A stretch of DNA of 50,406 nucleotides, taken from positions 1 through 50,406 of the forward strand of contig JAIEOS010000004.1 in assembly GCA_019750295.1 (NCBI GenBank), read 5' to 3'. Shown one piece after another: positions 35,107 to 43,679 of the stretch; position 1 is the stretch's first letter, and each line of letters opens with the position of its first letter. The notes beneath the pieces are model-generated. The model was not told the origin of the DNA and ran no database searches. It was given only the letters and a program-made list of their open reading frames with translations. Source of the DNA: Bdellovibrionales bacterium (GTDB taxonomy: Bacteria > Bdellovibrionota > Bdellovibrionia > Bdellovibrionales > JAGQZY01). The translations under genes and the position numbers were made by a program.

Positions 35107-35580
35107 ATGTTAAAAATTCGTCCTGCCGTTACATCCGACGTAGCGACCATACTTTTATTTATTCGCGAGCTCGCGGAATTTGAGAAGCTTCTCCACGAGG
35201 TTCAAGCCGATGAGTCTCAACTTCGTCGCACATTGTTCGAAGAGAATAACGGTGTAGAGGTGATTATCGCCGAATTCGACGGACAGCCCGCAGGTTATGC
35301 CTTGTTTTTTAAGAGCTACTCGACATTTTTAGCCAAACCAGGGATTTATCTCGAGGACCTGTACGTGCGACCTCAGTTTCGCAGCCGAGGGATCGGCGAA
35401 GCTCTTCTCAAATATCTAGCGAATCTCTGTTTGGAGAGAAGTTACGGCCGTCTGGAATGGGCGGTATTGGATTGGAACGAAGGCGCCATCAAGTTTTATA
35501 GAAGAGTCGGTGCCATCGGTATGGACGGGTGGACCACACAGAGAATGGATGAAGCTGCTCTCCGTAAATTTATAAAGTGA
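35107..35580 (+). CDS. GNAT acetyltransferase, SSAT/thialysine-like
   Basis: 157 aa. Complete GNAT fold. The acetyl-CoA loop is RPQFRSRGIGEALL (QxxGxG/A type), preceded by IYLEDLYV, with the C-terminal WAVLDWNEGAIKFYRRVGA. The ELAEFEKLLHE and YLEDLYV stretches are like the diamine/thialysine N-acetyltransferases. Substrate cannot be fixed, but a polyamine, a lysine analogue or a ribosomal protein is plausible. It starts 14 bases after nusG with only AAAGAAAAA upstream, so it is likely read from the nusG transcript. It converges with the reverse-strand gene 9 bases later. Confidence 0.88.
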   Translation: MLKIRPAVTSDVATILLFIRELAEFEKLLHEVQADESQLRRTLFEENNGVEVIIAEFDGQPAGYALFFKSYSTFLAKPGIYLEDLYVRPQFRSRGIGEALLKYLANLCLERSYGRLEWAVLDWNEGAIKFYRRVGAIGMDGWTTQRMDEAALRKFIK

Positions 35581-35588
35581 GATCAGGC

Positions 35589-36692
35589 TTAACGAGAAAA
35601 AAGCTGAAGACAACTTCCGTAGGCGCCTGAGGTGTTCGGGCGAGTCGCCGCACGTTGGAGTTCGCTGAGACCTAACTTCCTTAGGATCAAGCTATTAGAA
35701 GCAAGTGTTACACTTCCTAAGGCTTTTCGTTCGAGTGAAGTTTTATATATCGTCGCCATCCCCAAAGCGCGAATGGCCGGGATCACGGTAAGACCGATCT
35801 CCGGAAAGCCAAAAACAGTAGCGACCGCGCCTGCCATTTCCACGACGTGGATCCCTATTTGTGCGCCCCAGGCTTTGTAGTTGGGGCCAGAGCGAAAGCA
35901 ACCGATCAATGGAAGTTTCTGATGGATGGCTTCGCGAATTTCTCCACGCACACTTTCGGCTTCCGTCATATGAATCATAAAATCAAACATCAATCCCACA
36001 TCGATGGAGAAACCTCCTCGAGCTTTGGATTGTTTGTCGTAATAAAAATTCATATAACCCGTGTTTTTACTAAAATCGACCCCGATATCTATAGATAAGC
36101 TTCGTCCAATGATATAACCGTAATTTCCGAGAGTGGTATTCCAGATCACGCCCCCCACGAGAGTGATTCCCACCCCCGAAGACTTCGCGATTCCGACCGA
36201 GTTACTCCACATGTTGTTCACTAAACTCGTGATCGTCGCTTCGACATAAGCCTTAGATTTCTCCGACATATTTTCGGGCACACGATCAAAGCGAAGTTCA
36301 GTTTCTTGGGTGTTGAGTTCCAGAGGAGAATTGGCCGCCTCTGAGGGAGTCGTCACAGTTTCGGCATGGGACGAAAGGTTTTTGATCGCATGGACGGCCG
36401 TCATTACCTTATCTTTTGTCCAACGAATGGAGCTTCCCACCCCTTTTTTCGCCACGCCCGCAGCGAGCTTTTCGACCAAGAATTTACGTTTAAAATAGAA
36501 TGACGCTTTTTCCTCAGGAGTGAGCGCCTGGAAGGCCTCAAGCTCAACAGGATCGGAGGGCAGTAGGGGAAGAGTGATCTCGATTCCACCCATTAAAACC
36601 ACGCGATTCAAATCCACAGTTTCTGGCTGAGCCTGTCCCAAAGACGAAAAGCCCAAAACCAAACAAAAGAAATAGATTCGAACAACCCACAT
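35589..36692 (-). CDS. Secreted protein of unknown function, 367 aa
   Basis: Not recognised. Start ATG 36692 is chosen for AAGGA 9 bases upstream. A GTG at 36710 would lie inside that site. The signal peptide is MWVVRIYFFCLVLGFSSLGQA. A helical charged part follows (EEKASFYFKRKFLVEKLAAG). The later part is Gly-rich and strand-rich (GVGITLVGGVIWNTTLGNYG, then SLSIDIGVDFSKNTGYMNFY and GGFSIDVGLMFD), which could be an outer-membrane or surface beta domain. Three Cys lie late (IGCFRSG, YGSCLQ). It sits on the opposite strand inside the nusG-rplK interval of an otherwise conserved operon. Confidence 0.8.
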   Translation of the reverse strand: MWVVRIYFFCLVLGFSSLGQAQPETVDLNRVVLMGGIEITLPLLPSDPVELEAFQALTPEEKASFYFKRKFLVEKLAAGVAKKGVGSSIRWTKDKVMTAVHAIKNLSSHAETVTTPSEAANSPLELNTQETELRFDRVPENMSEKSKAYVEATITSLVNNMWSNSVGIAKSSGVGITLVGGVIWNTTLGNYGYIIGRSLSIDIGVDFSKNTGYMNFYYDKQSKARGGFSIDVGLMFDFMIHMTEAESVRGEIREAIHQKLPLIGCFRSGPNYKAWGAQIGIHVVEMAGAVATVFGFPEIGLTVIPAIRALGMATIYKTSLERKALGSVTLASNSLILRKLGLSELQRAATRPNTSGAYGSCLQLFSR

Positions 36693-36841
36693 ACGTAAAA
36701 ATCCTTCCACAAAATACTAATTCCCCCCAATCCCAAAAACAACGCCACGCCCCAAGCCTGTAATATTTCCCAATATATTCGACGAAAAATAAAACGACCC
36801 CAATCCAGCACCACTGACCCACGGTCACATATTGCCGCTCA
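36693..36841. other. Non-coding stretch before the inverted repeat
   Basis: Part of the 382-base gap between the reverse-strand secreted gene and rplK. It is C/A-rich with homopolymer-like patches (TTCCCCCCAATCCCAAAAAC). It must contain the promoter of the reverse-strand gene, but I could not pick out a convincing -35/-10 pair. No gene is supported here. The rest of the gap holds the 36842-36993 repeat and the rplK promoter. Confidence 0.5.
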
Positions 36842-36993
36842 TTTTTTCGTAGTTTTTTCTGAGATTTCGAAGGGTTCCGAGGACCTCCCGTTAGCGTGAA
36901 GCGCTCGCTGGGACTCCTGCCCAGCGAAACGGGCGAGGGCAGGAGCCCGCGTCCGAGGAACCCTTCGAAATCTCAGAAAAAACTACGAAAAAA
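36842..36993. repeat. 152-bp long inverted repeat upstream of rplK
   Basis: Left arm 36842-36884 and right arm 36951-36993, 43 bases each with 41 paired. The arms run from TTTTTTCGTAG on the left to CTACGAAAAAA on the right, with TTTCGAAGGGTTCC inside. The 66-base centre holds a second hairpin (CTCCTGCCC 36914-36922 with GGGCAGGAG 36937-36945) that competes with a smaller one (CGCTGGG 36906-36912 with CCCAGCG 36920-36926). The outer runs are T on the left and A on the right, so it is not a simple intrinsic terminator. It resembles a MITE or an interspersed palindromic unit. Short open frames across it are not supported. Confidence 0.85.
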
Positions 36994-37007
36994 CGTAGCC
37001 AATAAGC

Positions 37008-37036
37008 TTGCACCACTAAGTCAAGTGGTCTATATA
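37008..37036 (+). promoter_or_regulatory. Sigma-70-type promoter of rplK operon
   Basis: TTGCAC (37008-37013), 17-base spacer, TATATA (37031-37036). The spacer holds a 6-bp inverted repeat, ACCACT and AGTGGT. It lies just after the long inverted repeat and 38 bases upstream of the rplK start, so the ribosomal genes need not depend on readthrough from nusG. Confidence 0.75.
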
Positions 37037-37074
37037 CTGCAGGTTCTACATTATTATTTAAGGAGCTCCAGGCC

Positions 37075-37500
37075 ATGGCAAAAAAAGTAACCGGAATGGT
37101 CAAGTTACAAATCCCTGCAGGAAAAGCAAACCCAGCACCTCCAGTAGGTCCCGCACTGGGACAACATGGTGTTAACATCATGGAATTCTGCAAACAGTTT
37201 AACGCTCGTACTGCAAAAGAAGGCGATACGGTTATTCCTGTTTTAATTACGATTTATCAAGATCGTTCATTCACATTTATCACCAAGACGCCACCGGTTT
37301 CGATCTTGATTAAAAAAGCAATCAAGCTCACGAGTGGATCAAAAATGCCTCAGAAGGATAAAGTCGGCAAAATCAAAATGGCTGATATCAAAAAAATCGC
37401 TGAGCAAAAACTTCCAGATTTGAACTGTCTCGAAGTTCAAAGCGCCGTCAATCAAGTCATCGGGACTTGTAAGAGCATGGGCGTAGAAGTTATCGATTAA
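37075..37500 (+). CDS. rplK: 50S ribosomal protein L11
   Basis: 141 aa, full length. N-terminal domain [20 protein letters not shown] and [16 protein letters not shown], then the RNA-binding C-terminal domain ([18 protein letters not shown]). It forms the GTPase-associated centre with 23S rRNA. AAGGAG lies 9 bases upstream of ATG. First gene after the inserted segment, with its own promoter. Confidence 0.98.
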   Translation: MAKKVTGMVKLQIPAGKANPAPPVGPALGQHGVNIMEFCKQFNARTAKEGDTVIPVLITIYQDRSFTFITKTPPVSILIKKAIKLTSGSKMPQKDKVGKIKMADIKKIAEQKLPDLNCLEVQSAVNQVIGTCKSMGVEVID

Positions 37501-37530
37501 ATTTTGTTATTTTAAGAACAGGGATAAAAA

Positions 37531-38238
37531 ATGGCAGCAGGAAAAAGATATAAGAATGCGAAAAAAGAAGTCGAAGCCGGCAAGAAGTATACTGTCGATG
37601 CGGCTTTCGAACTATTGATGAAAACCTCAACTGCAAAATTCGATGAGACCATCGAAGCAGCTTTTCAACTTGGTGTTGACCCAAAACAGGGTGACCAGCA
37701 AGTTCGTGGCGCTGTTGCGGTACCCAACGGTATCGGTAAAACAGTTCGCGTTGTGGTGTTCGCCAAAGGCCCTAAAGAAAAAGAAGCCAGAGATGCCGGT
37801 GCCGACTTTGTTGGATCCGATGATCTCGTTGAAAAAATCAACGGTGGTTGGATGGAATTCGATAAAGCGATTGCCACTCCAGACATGATGGCGACGGTTT
37901 CTAAAGTGGCAAAGGTTTTAGGGCCTCGTGGCCTTATGCCTAACCCTAAAGTAGGAACAGTAACGATGAACGTCGGTGAAGCTGTTTCTTCTGAAAAGAA
38001 GGGTAAATTGAGTTTTAGAATTGATAAGGCTGGCATCGTGCACGCGGGAATTGGCAAAAAATCTATGGGCGCTCAAAAGCTAAAAGAGAATTTTATGTCT
38101 CTGCTTGGAGCTGTTCTAAAAGCTAAACCTGCTACGAGCAAAGGTGTGTATCTTAAGAAGATCGCTGTGTCCTCCACAATGGGCCCCGGCGTGACCATGG
38201 ATATGCAACAAGCTCAGGGCTTACTCGCTCAACCTTAA
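37531..38238 (+). CDS. rplA: 50S ribosomal protein L1
   Basis: 235 aa, full length. GKRYKNAKKEVEAGKKYTVD at the N-terminus and the RNA-binding signature GPRGLMPNPKVGTVT at about 130-144. It forms the L1 stalk and in E. coli also represses its own operon. It lies 30 bases after rplK with GGGATAAAA before ATG. Confidence 0.98.
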   Translation: MAAGKRYKNAKKEVEAGKKYTVDAAFELLMKTSTAKFDETIEAAFQLGVDPKQGDQQVRGAVAVPNGIGKTVRVVVFAKGPKEKEARDAGADFVGSDDLVEKINGGWMEFDKAIATPDMMATVSKVAKVLGPRGLMPNPKVGTVTMNVGEAVSSEKKGKLSFRIDKAGIVHAGIGKKSMGAQKLKENFMSLLGAVLKAKPATSKGVYLKKIAVSSTMGPGVTMDMQQAQGLLAQP

Positions 38239-38274
38239 TCTATAAAAGTTTATAAAAATCGCGCGGTCGATGAA

Positions 38275-38425
38275 ATTAGGTGCGATCTCTTTTAAGGAGA
38301 TCGTTTAAACCAGCGGGTGAAATCGCAGGGCCTATGGAGACGGTAAAAGCTTTTTTCGTAAGAAGCCTCCGTAAAACAACTGATCGCAGAAATCCAGCTC
38401 GGCGTTATTAAACACGGCCAAGCTA
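38275..38425 (+). ncRNA. Ribosomal protein L10 leader (cis-regulatory RNA)
   Basis: The 201-base gap between rplA and rplJ is structured. CGATCTC (38283-38289) pairs with GAGATCG (38297-38303). A second part has GGGTGAAATCGCAGG and GGAGACGGTAAAAGC, with GCCTCCGT closing around it. The GGTAAAAGC stretch resembles the kink-turn of the L10(L12)4 binding leader used for feedback control of rplJL. Assignment is by position and this motif. A covariance search was not possible. Confidence 0.65.
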
Positions 38426-38439
38426 GAAGGAGGAAAAGA

Positions 38440-38964
38440 ATGTTAACTACACGCGCCCAAAAGGACGAAGAAATCTCGTCACTTTCAGATAAAATGGGAC
38501 GCGCTAAGGCTACATTTGTTGTCGACTACAAAGGCATGAATGTGGAGCAAGTGACAAACGTCAGAAAAAAACTGACGGCACTTCAGTGTGAAGTGAAAGT
38601 TGTCAGAAACACCCTCGCAATCCGAGCCCTTAAAAACCACCCCAAAAGTGAGACTGCTATCGCTAATGAGTTGGTGGGTACGAACGCTTTCGTTTTCGTA
38701 TACGAAGACATCAGTGCTTCTGCCAAGGCTCTTTCGCAATTGAGCGACGAGATCGAGAATCTCAAGCTCAAGACGGGTGTTATGGAAGGCGAAAAGCTTG
38801 ATAAAGCAAAGATCAAGTATCTTTCGACTCTTCCATCCAAAGATGCTCTACGTGGTCAGTTACTGAGTGTGATGAACGCACCAGCGACACAAATGGTACG
38901 CCTCATGAGCGCGGCACCAAGAAGTTTCTTGAACGTAATGAATGCAAAAAAAGATAAAGGTTAA
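38440..38964 (+). CDS. rplJ: 50S ribosomal protein L10
   Basis: 174 aa. N-terminal rRNA-binding domain (RAKATFVVDYKGMNVEQVTN, VKVVRNTLAIRAL), then the C-terminal helix that holds L7/L12 dimers (ATQMVRLMSAAPRSFLNVMN). AGGAGG lies 7 bases upstream of ATG. It is probably autoregulated through the leader just upstream. Confidence 0.97.
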   Translation: MLTTRAQKDEEISSLSDKMGRAKATFVVDYKGMNVEQVTNVRKKLTALQCEVKVVRNTLAIRALKNHPKSETAIANELVGTNAFVFVYEDISASAKALSQLSDEIENLKLKTGVMEGEKLDKAKIKYLSTLPSKDALRGQLLSVMNAPATQMVRLMSAAPRSFLNVMNAKKDKG

Positions 38965-39001
38965 TTTTTAATTTAATTTAAATAAATATTCGGAGGCTAA
39001 A

Positions 39002-39379
39002 ATGGCTTTAAGTAAAAATGATGTAATCGATTTTCTATCTAACATGTCTGTCCTTGAAATCGCGGGTCTTGTAAAAGAACTCGAAGAAAAATGGGGCGTT
39101 TCAGCTGCTGCACCTGTTGCAATGGTTGCTGGTGGCGGCGGAGCTCCTGCAGCTGCTGCTGAAGAAAAGACTGAGTTCGACGTGATGTTAATGGATGGCG
39201 GCGCTCAAAAAATTAACGTGATCAAAGAAGTTCGTACTCTTACAGGTCTTGGCCTTAAAGAAGCGAAGGATCTCGTTGAAGGAGCTCCTAAAGCTGTTAA
39301 GACCGGCGTAACTAAAGAAGAAGCTGCTAAAATGAAAGAAGTTTTAGAAAAAGCGGGCGCTAAAGTAGAAGTGAAATAA
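39002..39379 (+). CDS. rplL: 50S ribosomal protein L7/L12
   Basis: 125 aa. N-terminal dimer domain ([20 protein letters not shown]), an Ala/Gly-rich hinge ([15 protein letters not shown]) and the factor-binding C-terminal domain ([20 protein letters not shown]). It recruits EF-Tu and EF-G to the ribosome. GGAGG is just upstream of ATG. Confidence 0.98.
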   Translation: MALSKNDVIDFLSNMSVLEIAGLVKELEEKWGVSAAAPVAMVAGGGGAPAAAAEEKTEFDVMLMDGGAQKINVIKEVRTLTGLGLKEAKDLVEGAPKAVKTGVTKEEAAKMKEVLEKAGAKVEVK

Positions 39380-39433
39380 TTGCTCCGCGCAGTTTCTACG
39401 CACATCGCGTTAAGTATTAGTTAGTATTAGTTG

Positions 39434-39462
39434 TTCTAGGGGTTGTTTGCCCCTAGAATTTT
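39434..39462 (+). terminator. Partial terminator/attenuator between rplL and rpoB
   Basis: TTCTAGGGG (39434-39442) and CCCCTAGAA (39450-39458) form a 9-bp stem with a 7-nt loop, followed by only four T residues. An attenuator at this site reduces rpoBC expression relative to rplJL in E. coli. The short T-tract fits partial readthrough. A tandem TAGTATTAGT repeat lies just before it (about 39415-39432). Confidence 0.7.
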
Positions 39463-39502
39463 GCATTGGTCAACACACCACTCTTATTGACAAGGAGACG
39501 GA

Positions 39503-42500
39503 ATGGCTACCACTCCGATTACTGCTTCAAATATTCGAATTCGCAAAACTTTTGCAAAAAACAAAGTCGCGATCGAAATCCCCAATCTGATTGAACTACA
39601 AAAAAAATCTTACGAGAGTTTTCTTCTCAAAGACACAGATCCAGACAAACGAAATAGTGATGGATTAAACGGTGTTTTCAAGTCGGTCTTTCCAATCAGC
39701 GACTTTAACAACACTGCAAGTCTTGAGTTCGTGAGCTATGTACTTGAGCCCTCAAAATACGACGTTGATGAATGTCGCCAAAGAGGAATGACGTATGCAG
39801 CTCCCATCAAGGTCACTCTTCGCTTGATCGTCTTCGAAGTCGAAGAGGAAACAGGCGCACGCAGTATTACTGCGGTGAAAGAGCAAGAGGTTTACCTCGG
39901 CGAAATCCCATTGATGACAAAGAGCGGATCTTTCATCATCAACGGAACAGAGCGAGTTGTCGTGAGTCAGCTCCATCGTTCTCCAGGTATCTTCTTTGAT
40001 GATGACGGTGGTAAAAACAGCACCTCGGGCAAAATTCTTTTCTCGGCTCGCGTGATCCCATACCGTGGATCTTGGCTCGATTTCGAATTCGATCAAAAAG
40101 ATTTGATCTACGTTCGTATCGATCGTCGTCGTAAATTCCCGGCGACCATCGTCCTTAAAGCCCTCGGTTATAACGACGAGCAACTCTTAGATTATTTCTA
40201 TGACATCGATACTGTTCGCATTACTAAAAAAGGCGATATCTTCCGTGACTTCGACGTTGAAAAAATGTCGGGTCAAAGAGCGCTTTCAGACATCATCGAT
40301 CCGAAAACGGGTGAAGTGATCGTTAAGGGTGGTCGTCGTATTACTCGCGCAGCCATTAAGCGCGCGAAAGAGCTCGAAATTAAAGAAGTGGCTCTCTCTA
40401 AAGAAGATCTGATCGGTAAAGTCGTAGCCAATCCGATCATCGATGATTCCACTGGCGAAATTATCGCGGATGTGAACGCAGAGCTTTCTCTCGACTCAGT
40501 TAACCGTATTATCGCTGCCGGCATCCGTGAGATGAACTTGATCTTCTTTGATGGTCTTGCTGTCGGTCCTTACCTTCGCAATACATTGTTGATCGATAAA
40601 GTGACCACGATGGAAGAAGCTAAGCTCGAAATCTATAAGCGCTTGCGTCCTGGTGAGCCACCAACGCCAGAAGCGGCTGAAGGTTTCTTTAATCGCTTGT
40701 TCTTCGATCCTGAGACTTATGATCTCTCTGAGGTCGGTCGTCTTAAGATCAATCACAGATTCAATATTCCTTTCGAAGAGACTCCGGTTTCTCACCGCAC
40801 ACTCACTCAACGAGACATCATGGAAGTGGTTCGCACTCTCATGGATCTTCGTAACGGTAACGGTAAAGTGGACGATATCGATCACTTAGGTAACCGTCGT
40901 GTTCGTTCTGTCGGTGAATTGTTAGAAAACCAATATCGTATCGGTCTTGTCCGTATGGAAAGAGCGATTCGCGAGCGCATGAGTCTTCAAGATGTTGAAA
41001 CCATGATGCCGCACGATCTGATCAACGCGAAACCTGTAAACGCTGTCGTTAAAGAATTCTTCGGCGCTTCTCAGCTTTCTCAGTTCATGGATCAAACCAA
41101 CCCACTTTCGGAAATTACGCACAAACGTCGTCTTTCGGCTCTTGGACCGGGCGGTTTAACTCGTGATCGTGCGGGTTTCGAAGTTCGTGACGTACATCCT
41201 ACGCATTACGGTCGTATTTGCCCGATTGAAACTCCGGAAGGACCAAACATCGGCCTAATTGCTTCACTTGCGACTTACGCTCGAATCAATAACTATGGAT
41301 TCATCGAGACTCCGTACTTAAAAGTCGACGCGAAGACGGTAAGTAAAGATGTGGTTTATTTATCAGCTCTCGAAGAAGCAGGTCACTACATCGCTCCGGC
41401 GACCCGTGAGCCTGTAAAAACTCTGAACGAAAACACAACTGTACGTATCGATGGTGAATACATCGGTATCGATTCCGAAAAAGTATCGTTGATGGACGTT
41501 TCGCCAAGCCAGCTCGTATCGATTGCTGCTTCATTGATTCCTTTCCTTGAGCATGATGATGCGAACCGCGCTCTCATGGGATCGAACATGCAACGTCAAG
41601 CGGTTCCACTCTTACGATCAAAAGCTCCTCTCGTGGGAACAGGGGTTGAAAAACTCGTGGCTCAAGACTCAGGAACAAGCGTTGTTGTACAAAACGACGG
41701 TATCGTTGAGGAAGTGGATGCGGCTCGTATCGTGGTTCGCCGTTTTGCTAAAGCCGGTGAGCTCGGAGCTAACGTCGACATCTACAACCTGACGAAATAT
41801 CAACGGACGAACCAAAACACATGTTTTAACCAAAAGCCCATCGTTATCACTGGCGACATCGTTAAAAAAGGCGATATCATCGCCGACGGTCCATCGACAG
41901 AATACGGTGAATTGGCCCTTGGTCAAAACATCCTGGTCGCGTTCACTCCTTGGATGGGATACAACTTTGAAGATTCGATCTTGATCTCTGAGCGTCTTCT
42001 TCGCGAAGATGTTTACACTTCGATTCATATCGAAGAGTTCGAGTGCGTGGCGCGCGATACCAAGCTGGGTAAAGAAGAAATCACTCGTGATATCGCCAAT
42101 GTGGGCGAGGAAGCCCTCAAAGATCTCGACACGAGCGGTATTATCCGTATTGGTGCGGACGTTCGCCCTGGTTCAATCCTTGTCGGTAAAGTCACTCCTA
42201 AAGGTGAGACGCAGCTTTCTCCAGAAGAGAAACTTCTCCGCGCCATCTTCGGTGAAAAAGCCGGCGATGTGAAAGACACCTCTCTCCGTGTGCCATCCGG
42301 CGTTTACGGAACAGTGATCGATGCGCAGGTGTATAGCCGCGAAGGTTCTGACCGCGACGAACGTTTACAAATCATTCTCGAAGAAAAACGCAAGAAAATC
42401 GAAAAAGATTTCTCAGTCGAGCAGAACGTTATTAAAAACAACGCTCTCGAAGAGCTTAAGAAGATCATCGTTGGTAAGAAAACCACGGGCGCTCTTCTTA

Positions 42501-43669
42501 ACGAAGATGGAACTAAGAAGCTCCTTGATAAAGGTGCGTTGATTACGTCTGAAGATCTCGAAACAGTTCCTTTCGAATTACTTTCTTATATTCCGTTAGA
42601 TTCGGAACTCGAATTCCAAGTTTCTAAAATTATCGATCGTTCACGCAATCAATTAGAAGCTGTAAAACTCGTGTTCGACGAAAAAACAGACCGCTTAAAG
42701 AAGGGGGATGAACTTCCTCCAGGCGTGATCAAGATGGTGAAAGTTTATGTGGCCATCAAACGTCGCCTTCAAGTGGGTGATAAGTTCGCGGGACGTCACG
42801 GAAACAAAGGGGTTGTCTCTAAGATCCTACCGGTCGAGAGCATGCCTTATCTCGCTGACGGTACACCTGTGGACATGGTTTTGAACCCACTTGGGGTTCC
42901 TTCTCGTATGAACATCGGTCAGATTCTGGAAGTGCATTTAGGTTGGGCGGCGAGAAATCTCGGTGTTCAATTACAAACGCATATCGAAAAGTACAAAGAA
43001 GACGATGCTCGTAAAGCTCTCAAAGACGCTTTCGAGAATGATCCAGAAATCTCTAAAAAGATTGATGGAGCCGATGAAGCTTCTTTAAAGAAAATGATCG
43101 GCGCTGTCTCTAACGGTGTTCACTTGGCCACTCCAGTATTCGATGGAGCCCGAGAGATTGATGTTAAGCGCTTACTGACTAAAGCCAATGTACCTGACAC
43201 TGGACAGATGATCCTTCACGATGGTCGTACCGGTGAAAGATTCGAAAATCCGGTCACTGTCGGAATCATGTACATGCTCAAACTGCATCACTTGGTGGAA
43301 GAAAAAATTCACGCACGTTCGATCGGTCCATACTCGCTTGTTTCTCAGCAGCCGCTGGGTGGTAAAGCGCAGTTCGGTGGTCAGCGTTTAGGAGAGATGG
43401 AAGTGTGGGCGATTGAAGCTTACGGTGCTGCTTACTCACTCCAAGAGTTCCTCACGGTGAAGTCGGATGACGTCGCTGGAAGAACACGTATGTATGAGAG
43501 CATTGTTAAGGGTGAGAATGTCCTCGAGCCAGGGTTACCGGAGTCCTTTAACGTTCTCGTTAAAGAATTACAGAGCTTGGGCTTAAACGTAGAACTCGTC
43601 GAGTCAGGATTGTTGTCGGATTCCGATAACGAAGAAATGACTGTAGACGAAGATTTCCTAGAGCAATAA
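39503..43669 (+). CDS. rpoB: RNA polymerase subunit beta
   Basis: 1388 aa, full length. The rifampicin cluster ([19 protein letters not shown], about 521-539, then [13 protein letters not shown]) has the sensitive consensus residues. The C-terminal [13 protein letters not shown] and [20 protein letters not shown] are intact. The start ATG 39503 has AAGGAG 7 bases upstream. rpoC follows 10 bases after the stop. Confidence 0.99.
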   Translation: MATTPITASNIRIRKTFAKNKVAIEIPNLIELQKKSYESFLLKDTDPDKRNSDGLNGVFKSVFPISDFNNTASLEFVSYVLEPSKYDVDECRQRGMTYAAPIKVTLRLIVFEVEEETGARSITAVKEQEVYLGEIPLMTKSGSFIINGTERVVVSQLHRSPGIFFDDDGGKNSTSGKILFSARVIPYRGSWLDFEFDQKDLIYVRIDRRRKFPATIVLKALGYNDEQLLDYFYDIDTVRITKKGDIFRDFDVEKMSGQRALSDIIDPKTGEVIVKGGRRITRAAIKRAKELEIKEVALSKEDLIGKVVANPIIDDSTGEIIADVNAELSLDSVNRIIAAGIREMNLIFFDGLAVGPYLRNTLLIDKVTTMEEAKLEIYKRLRPGEPPTPEAAEGFFNRLFFDPETYDLSEVGRLKINHRFNIPFEETPVSHRTLTQRDIMEVVRTLMDLRNGNGKVDDIDHLGNRRVRSVGELLENQYRIGLVRMERAIRERMSLQDVETMMPHDLINAKPVNAVVKEFFGASQLSQFMDQTNPLSEITHKRRLSALGPGGLTRDRAGFEVRDVHPTHYGRICPIETPEGPNIGLIASLATYARINNYGFIETPYLKVDAKTVSKDVVYLSALEEAGHYIAPATREPVKTLNENTTVRIDGEYIGIDSEKVSLMDVSPSQLVSIAASLIPFLEHDDANRALMGSNMQRQAVPLLRSKAPLVGTGVEKLVAQDSGTSVVVQNDGIVEEVDAARIVVRRFAKAGELGANVDIYNLTKYQRTNQNTCFNQKPIVITGDIVKKGDIIADGPSTEYGELALGQNILVAFTPWMGYNFEDSILISERLLREDVYTSIHIEEFECVARDTKLGKEEITRDIANVGEEALKDLDTSGIIRIGADVRPGSILVGKVTPKGETQLSPEEKLLRAIFGEKAGDVKDTSLRVPSGVYGTVIDAQVYSREGSDRDERLQIILEEKRKKIEKDFSVEQNVIKNNALEELKKIIVGKKTTGALLNEDGTKKLLDKGALITSEDLETVPFELLSYIPLDSELEFQVSKIIDRSRNQLEAVKLVFDEKTDRLKKGDELPPGVIKMVKVYVAIKRRLQVGDKFAGRHGNKGVVSKILPVESMPYLADGTPVDMVLNPLGVPSRMNIGQILEVHLGWAARNLGVQLQTHIEKYKEDDARKALKDAFENDPEISKKIDGADEASLKKMIGAVSNGVHLATPVFDGAREIDVKRLLTKANVPDTGQMILHDGRTGERFENPVTVGIMYMLKLHHLVEEKIHARSIGPYSLVSQQPLGGKAQFGGQRLGEMEVWAIEAYGAAYSLQEFLTVKSDDVAGRTRMYESIVKGENVLEPGLPESFNVLVKELQSLGLNVELVESGLLSDSDNEEMTVDEDFLEQ

Positions 43670-43679
43670 GGAGTAGACC

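Noticed and set aside
36891-37193. Short frames across the inverted repeat and the rplK start, on both strands
   Set aside because: They arise from the palindrome and run antisense through rplK without ribosome-binding sites.
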